A stretch of 64,000 bases of DNA from contig NZ_JACICY010000002.1 in NCBI RefSeq assembly GCF_014196055.1, positions 322,553-386,552 on the forward strand, in the 5' to 3' direction. Positions 60,219-64,000 of the stretch are shown piece after piece. The number at the start of each line of letters is the position of its first letter. The first letter of the stretch is position 1. Made by a program: the position numbers and the translations under genes. Source of the DNA: Novosphingobium hassiacum. Its GTDB lineage: Bacteria > Pseudomonadota > Alphaproteobacteria > Sphingomonadales > Sphingomonadaceae. A model generated the notes under the pieces. That model did not search any database. It saw only the letters and a program-made list of their open reading frames with translations, and was not told where the DNA came from.

Positions 60219-61079
60219 TCAAAAGCCGTCGATGGCTTTGCTGACAAGAACGTTGACCGCCACGCGCCGGTTCTGCGCCTTGCCTTCCGCAGTATAATTG
60301 TCGGCCGCCGGATCGGATTCGGCCATGCCCGTTGGGGTCAGCATACGGTACGGCTTCCAGCGGCACTGCTGCTGCAGGTAGTTGATCACGCTGGCGGCAC
60401 GCTTTTCGCTGAGCGTCTGGTTGTAGTCCTCAGGCCCGACCGAATCGGTGTAGCCGACCACGAGCAGCAGCGCGTTGTCCATGCCTTCGGCGGTTGAGGC
60501 TGCCTGGCATAGTTCGGCGCGGGCTTGCGGCGATAGTGCAGCCTTGCCGGTGTCGAAATAGACGTTGGTCGTCGCCTTGACGTTGTAGTTGTCGATGTCG
60601 CCCATCCGGCTGCGCAGGCCTTCGGTTGCGGCGCTCTGTTCGGCAAACCCCTGCGCGGTTCCGTTGCGGATCATGTTGGCGGTCTTGAAATCGCCATTCT
60701 TGAAAGTGATCTGGCTGGCGAGCAGGTTGGTGCCCGATTGCATGGTCTTGACGGTGACCGGCAAGCCGTTGAGCAGGTTCGTCATATCCAGCTTCTTGGC
60801 GCCGAACAGGCCGGTGCTGGCCTTTACCGTCGTGCCATCGTTCAGGAAGATCACCGTGCTCGTGCCGTCGGCAGCAGTGACCTTCATCTTGTCGCCCTTG
60901 CGCGCGGTGATGACACCCTTGATTTCAGGCCCCTTGGTCAATTCGGCCATGTCGGGCAGGGCTTCGCCTTCGACGATGATGTTGGGGTTCTGCTCCTGCG
61001 CCCAGACGCCGGTCGATGGGCACAACGTTGCCGTGCCCAGCAGGAGAGCAAGGCCCGCTGTTCTGGAAAGGCTGGTCAC
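60219..61079 (-). CDS. OmpA-family outer-membrane/peptidoglycan-associated protein
   Basis: This 286-residue exported protein begins at GTG 61077-61079, with GAGGAG eight bases before it. A signal peptide (GLALLLGTATLCPSTGVWAQ) is followed by a middle domain of beta repeats (PEIKGVITARKGDKMKVTA, TVIFLNDGTTVKA). The C-terminal OmpA domain has VYFDTGKAALSPQARAEL, VVGYTDSVGPEDYNQTLSEKRAASV and AQNRRVAVNV, which binds peptidoglycan. The N-terminal beta-barrel of classical OmpA is absent. In-frame codons up to 61181 lie before the ribosome-binding site and are rejected. It probably ties the envelope together. Confidence 0.9.
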   Translation of the reverse strand: MTSLSRTAGLALLLGTATLCPSTGVWAQEQNPNIIVEGEALPDMAELTKGPEIKGVITARKGDKMKVTAADGTSTVIFLNDGTTVKASTGLFGAKKLDMTNLLNGLPVTVKTMQSGTNLLASQITFKNGDFKTANMIRNGTAQGFAEQSAATEGLRSRMGDIDNYNVKATTNVYFDTGKAALSPQARAELCQAASTAEGMDNALLLVVGYTDSVGPEDYNQTLSEKRAASVINYLQQQCRWKPYRMLTPTGMAESDPAADNYTAEGKAQNRRVAVNVLVSKAIDGF

Positions 61080-61251
61080 GAAAAGTCTCCTCACTGATTT
61101 CGATTGCAGGCCTGTTGCGAGAATTCTTTCTGGCAGATGAATAGTACGGGTGACCAGCCCTCTCGCTTGGGTAAATCGCACCGGTTTTGGGCCAAAGTGA
61201 ATATGCGGTCAGGAATCGCAGCCGGGTGAAAGCACCATCAGGCAGCGCGAA

Positions 61252-62019
61252 TCACTGCCGTGCGGCTAGCCCGATCAGCGAAATCTGCCTCCCGTACCCA
61301 GGCTCGGCCCGGTGCGTGGCGCGGCGGTAGGAGTAGAAGCGTTGCTCCTGCGCGTAAGTGTCCTGCCCCAGCATGCCGACTTTGCCGATGCCCGCGTCGC
61401 GCAGGCGTGAAGCGGCGTAGCCTTCGAGGTCGAACCACGCGTGGCCTCCGCGGCCAGCGCGGAAAAAGCGTTCGTTCTCGGGCGATTGCTCGAGGAAGCG
61501 CGCTTCGAAGGCGGTGTCGACCTCGTAGCTTTTCTGCGCGATGCAGGGCCCGACCACGGCGGCGATGTTTTCGCGCCGGGCGCCAAGGGCCTCCATTGCG
61601 GTCAAAGTCGCCTCAGATACCCCGGTGAATGCGCCTTTCCAGCCTGCATGGGCCGCACCGACGATTCCCGCTTGAGCATCATGGAACAGGATGGGCGCGC
61701 AGTCGGCGGTGAGCACGCCGAGCACGATGCCCGGGCGGTCGGTGACCAGCGCGTCGGCCTTGGGGCGGTCGGCATCGGTCCACGGCTGCGTTACCGTGAC
61801 CACGTCGGGCGAGTGGATCTGGTAGCAGGTCTGCAAGATGCCGCCCGGCAGCACCGCCTCGACCGCGCGGCGGCGGTTTTCGGATGTCAGCGCCGAGTCA
61901 TCCTCGCTGTAGCTGACGTTCAGGCCGGCCAGATCGCCCGTACTGACCCCGCCGCGCCGCCCGAGAAAGCCATGCGCGGCAGTTGCCAGGAGCGGGTGGG
62001 TCAGCGCCGCGACGCTCAC
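61252..62019 (-). CDS. pgeF: Peptidoglycan editing factor / laccase-domain purine nucleosidase-like protein
   Basis: This 255-residue protein of the YfiH/PgeF family has metal ligands in QIHSPDVV (His), TADCAPILF (Cys) and GAAHAGWKGAF (His). Further conserved segments are VVGPCIAQKSYEV and GLNVSYSEDD. Older names are polyphenol oxidase or laccase. Later work links the family to removal of misincorporated serine from peptidoglycan precursors and to purine nucleoside cleavage. It starts inside the stop codon of pepN (ATGA), so it is the second gene of that unit. Confidence 0.92.
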   Translation of the reverse strand: MSVAALTHPLLATAAHGFLGRRGGVSTGDLAGLNVSYSEDDSALTSENRRRAVEAVLPGGILQTCYQIHSPDVVTVTQPWTDADRPKADALVTDRPGIVLGVLTADCAPILFHDAQAGIVGAAHAGWKGAFTGVSEATLTAMEALGARRENIAAVVGPCIAQKSYEVDTAFEARFLEQSPENERFFRAGRGGHAWFDLEGYAASRLRDAGIGKVGMLGQDTYAQEQRFYSYRRATHRAEPGYGRQISLIGLAARQ

Positions 62020-64000
62020 CCTTCCAGGCTCTTGGTCACCTGTTCGCGCACGTCGCGCGACAGGGTGGGGGCAGCCGCGATCCGTTCGAGTTCGGCGCGC
62101 ATCAGGGCGGCGCGGGTCTCGTCCACCTTTTTCCAGCGGCCGAGCGACGACACGAAGCGCGCGGCGACGTTGGCGTTGATCGGGTCGAGCCGCAGGATCA
62201 GGTCGGCGATCAGGCGATAGCCCTCGCCGCCTTCACGGTGGAAGGCCTGCGCGTTGACCGCATAGGCCATCCACAGCGCGCGGACGCGATTGGGGTTGGC
62301 CATCGTGAAGTCGGGGTGCTGTGCCAGTGCCTTGACGTGCTCGGTCGCGTTGGGGTTGAGCGAGCCTGCCTGGAGCGAGAACCACTTGTCGATGACCAGC
62401 ATGTTGCCGGCAAAGCGATCATGGAAATCGGCGAGCGCGGCTTCGCGTTCGGCGACGCTAAGGCTGCACAGAACCATCAGGGCCGACTGGCGGTCGGTCA
62501 TATTGGTGGCGCTGTCGTACTGCGCCTTGGCGCGTGCGGCGGCTTCGGCGGGGTCTGCCGGGGCGAGATGGACCAGCGCCTGCGTCTTGAGTTTGCGCGC
62601 GCCACGTGCGGCTGCGTCGAGGCTGTAGGGCACTGCGCTGCAACGGTCGTGCAGGGCGAGCCACTTGTCCTTCAGCGTTTCGCCCAGCCAGCGCTTGAGG
62701 CCTTCGCGTTCGGCGAAGATGCGCGTGGGGTCGGCGCGGGTGAGCTGTTCGGCAAGGTAAGCCTCGCCCGGCAGGATCAGCAGTTCGCCGCGCATCAGAT
62801 CGTCGAGCGCGGTGTCATCGAGGATCGCACCCATGGCATCGCCGATCGCGGCGCGCCCGGCAGCGCGCTCGGCATCGGACATCGTGCCCGAGATCGCGGC
62901 AACGAGGTGGCGCACGATCAGCTGCTGCATCGCTTCGTAGCGCGCGAATGGATCATCGTCGTGCGCCGCGAGGAACACCAGATCGTCGGCGGTGATCGGC
63001 GCGGTGATCTCTACCGGGGCGGAGAAGCCGCGGTTGATCGACAGCACCGGCGCGTCGGCAAAGCCTTCGAAGGTGAAGGTCTGGCTGGGCTGGTCGAGAA
63101 CCAGCAGTTCCTCGCCGTGGTGCTGACCCGTCGCGCGGTCGAACAGCGCGGTGCGCAAGGGAATGACCATCGGTTGCTTGACCGGCTGGCCGGGGGTGGG
63201 GGCCATCGTCTGCGTCAGCGTGAGGGTGACGGTTGAGCCGGTGTGCGCCATTTCCACGGTAACCTTCGGCGTACCGGCCTGTTCGTACCAGCGGCGGAAC
63301 TGGGCGAGGTCGATGCCCGCGCCATCCTCGATGGCCTTGACGAAATCCTCGCACGTCGCGGCCTCGCCATCGTGGCGGTCGAAGTACAGTGAAGTGCCCT
63401 TGAGGAATCGCTCCATGCCGGTCAGCACGGTCATCATGCGGATGACTTCGGCGCCCTTGTTATAAACCGTGGCGGTGTAGAAGTTGCTGATTTCCTGATA
63501 GGAATCCGGGCGGATCGGGTGGGCGAGCGGGCCTGAATCCTCGGGGAACTGCGCCGCGCGCAGGACGCGGACGTCTTCGATCCGCTTGACCGGGGGTGAG
63601 CCGCGATCGGCGCTGAACTGCTGGTCGCGCAGGACGGTGAAGCCCTCCTTGAGCGAGAGCTGGAACCAGTCGCGGCAGGTCACGCGGTTGCCCGACCAGT
63701 TGTGGAAGTATTCGTGCGCGACCACGCCTTCGACCGCGTCGTAATCGCCGTCGGTGGCGGTTTCGGGGTCTGCCAGGATGTAGCGCGTGTTGAAGACGTT
63801 GAGGCCCTTGTTCTCCATCGCGCCGGCGTTGAAATCGCTGACCGCGACGATGTTGAAGATGTCGAGATCGTATTCGCGGCCGTAGACGTCCTCGTCCCAC
63901 TTCATCGAGGCGATGAGCGAGCGCATGGCGTGATCGGTGCGCTCCTCGTCGCCCGCGCGGACGTAGATCGCGAGGCTGACCTTGCGGCCGTTCATCGTGG
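62016..64000 (-). CDS. pepN: Aminopeptidase N, truncated by the window edge
   Basis: The visible 660 codons encode most of an M1-family zinc aminopeptidase. The substrate and exopeptidase motif GAMENKGLNVFNT is followed by the zinc site VAHEYFHNWSGNRVTCRDWF (HExxH as HEYFH) with the second Glu in SLKEGFTVLRDQQFS. The C-terminal helical region completes the protein to the stop codon at 62016. The N-terminal domain, about 200 residues in family members, lies to the right of the window, so the Met at 63995 is internal. It is translationally coupled to pgeF. Confidence 0.95.
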   Translation of the reverse strand, partial: TMNGRKVSLAIYVRAGDEERTDHAMRSLIASMKWDEDVYGREYDLDIFNIVAVSDFNAGAMENKGLNVFNTRYILADPETATDGDYDAVEGVVAHEYFHNWSGNRVTCRDWFQLSLKEGFTVLRDQQFSADRGSPPVKRIEDVRVLRAAQFPEDSGPLAHPIRPDSYQEISNFYTATVYNKGAEVIRMMTVLTGMERFLKGTSLYFDRHDGEAATCEDFVKAIEDGAGIDLAQFRRWYEQAGTPKVTVEMAHTGSTVTLTLTQTMAPTPGQPVKQPMVIPLRTALFDRATGQHHGEELLVLDQPSQTFTFEGFADAPVLSINRGFSAPVEITAPITADDLVFLAAHDDDPFARYEAMQQLIVRHLVAAISGTMSDAERAAGRAAIGDAMGAILDDTALDDLMRGELLILPGEAYLAEQLTRADPTRIFAEREGLKRWLGETLKDKWLALHDRCSAVPYSLDAAARGARKLKTQALVHLAPADPAEAAARAKAQYDSATNMTDRQSALMVLCSLSVAEREAALADFHDRFAGNMLVIDKWFSLQAGSLNPNATEHVKALAQHPDFTMANPNRVRALWMAYAVNAQAFHREGGEGYRLIADLILRLDPINANVAARFVSSLGRWKKVDETRAALMRAELERIAAAPTLSRDVREQVTKSLEG

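Overview
The window looks like a chromosomal segment of a high-GC alphaproteobacterium, most likely a sphingomonad of the Novosphingobium/Sphingomonas type. This rests on the protein families: a RibBA with an N-terminal helix-turn-helix, a ThiS-ThiG fusion, an UrcA-family protein, a carboxypeptidase-regulatory-domain TonB receptor, a lower meta-cleavage operon with an IclR regulator, and a (2S)-methylsuccinyl-CoA dehydrogenase. I see no prophage, insertion sequence, CRISPR array, rRNA or tRNA. Genes are tightly packed and no gene-free stretch exceeds 300 bases.

Layout. 1-17 kb: the 5' end of argB, a queuosine-precursor-type transporter, a nucleoside transporter, mutS, an unknown membrane protein, maeB malic enzyme, an aldehyde dehydrogenase, two SDR oxidoreductases, a cysQ-like phosphatase with a LuxR-type regulator, a phosphomannomutase and folD, followed by a possible small RNA. 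17-22.6 kb: a marR-emrA-emrB efflux operon facing a methylsuccinyl-CoA dehydrogenase/dehydratase pair. 22.6-30.5 kb: ribH, ribBA, a DUF1499 protein, a TVP38-disulfide-oxidoreductase fusion and a TonB-dependent receptor. 30.5-34 kb: 2-hydroxypentadienoate hydratase, acetaldehyde dehydrogenase (interrupted by a one-base frameshift) and 4-hydroxy-2-oxovalerate aldolase, with a divergent IclR regulator. 34-42.2 kb: an HPP protein, rplM-rpsI, heme A synthase, a MerC-like protein behind a Zur-like box, thiSG, a chemoreceptor, a retropepsin-like protease and small proteins.

42.3-50.1 kb is the most unusual region. It has a TPR-SLOG-cyclase-like protein, a CRP-type regulator, an exported trypsin-like protease, a TIR-TolB-TPR membrane protein in an operon with a repeat-bearing lipoprotein, and a divergent SLOG protein with two pairs of membrane helices. 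TIR enzymes making nucleotide signals and SLOG proteins sensing them are the logic of Thoeris-like immunity. The region is therefore a candidate nucleotide-signalling or defence module, but this is inference only.

50-64 kb: an aminotransferase coupled to glutaryl-CoA dehydrogenase, a class II aldolase-like protein, an orphan 2Fe-2S oxidoreductase subunit, arsC, an M14 carboxypeptidase with two DUF4136 proteins, galE, a possible Fe(II) oxygenase, rpmJ, a HAD hydrolase, an OmpA-family protein, pgeF and a truncated pepN. GC-rich palindromic repeats recur between genes throughout.
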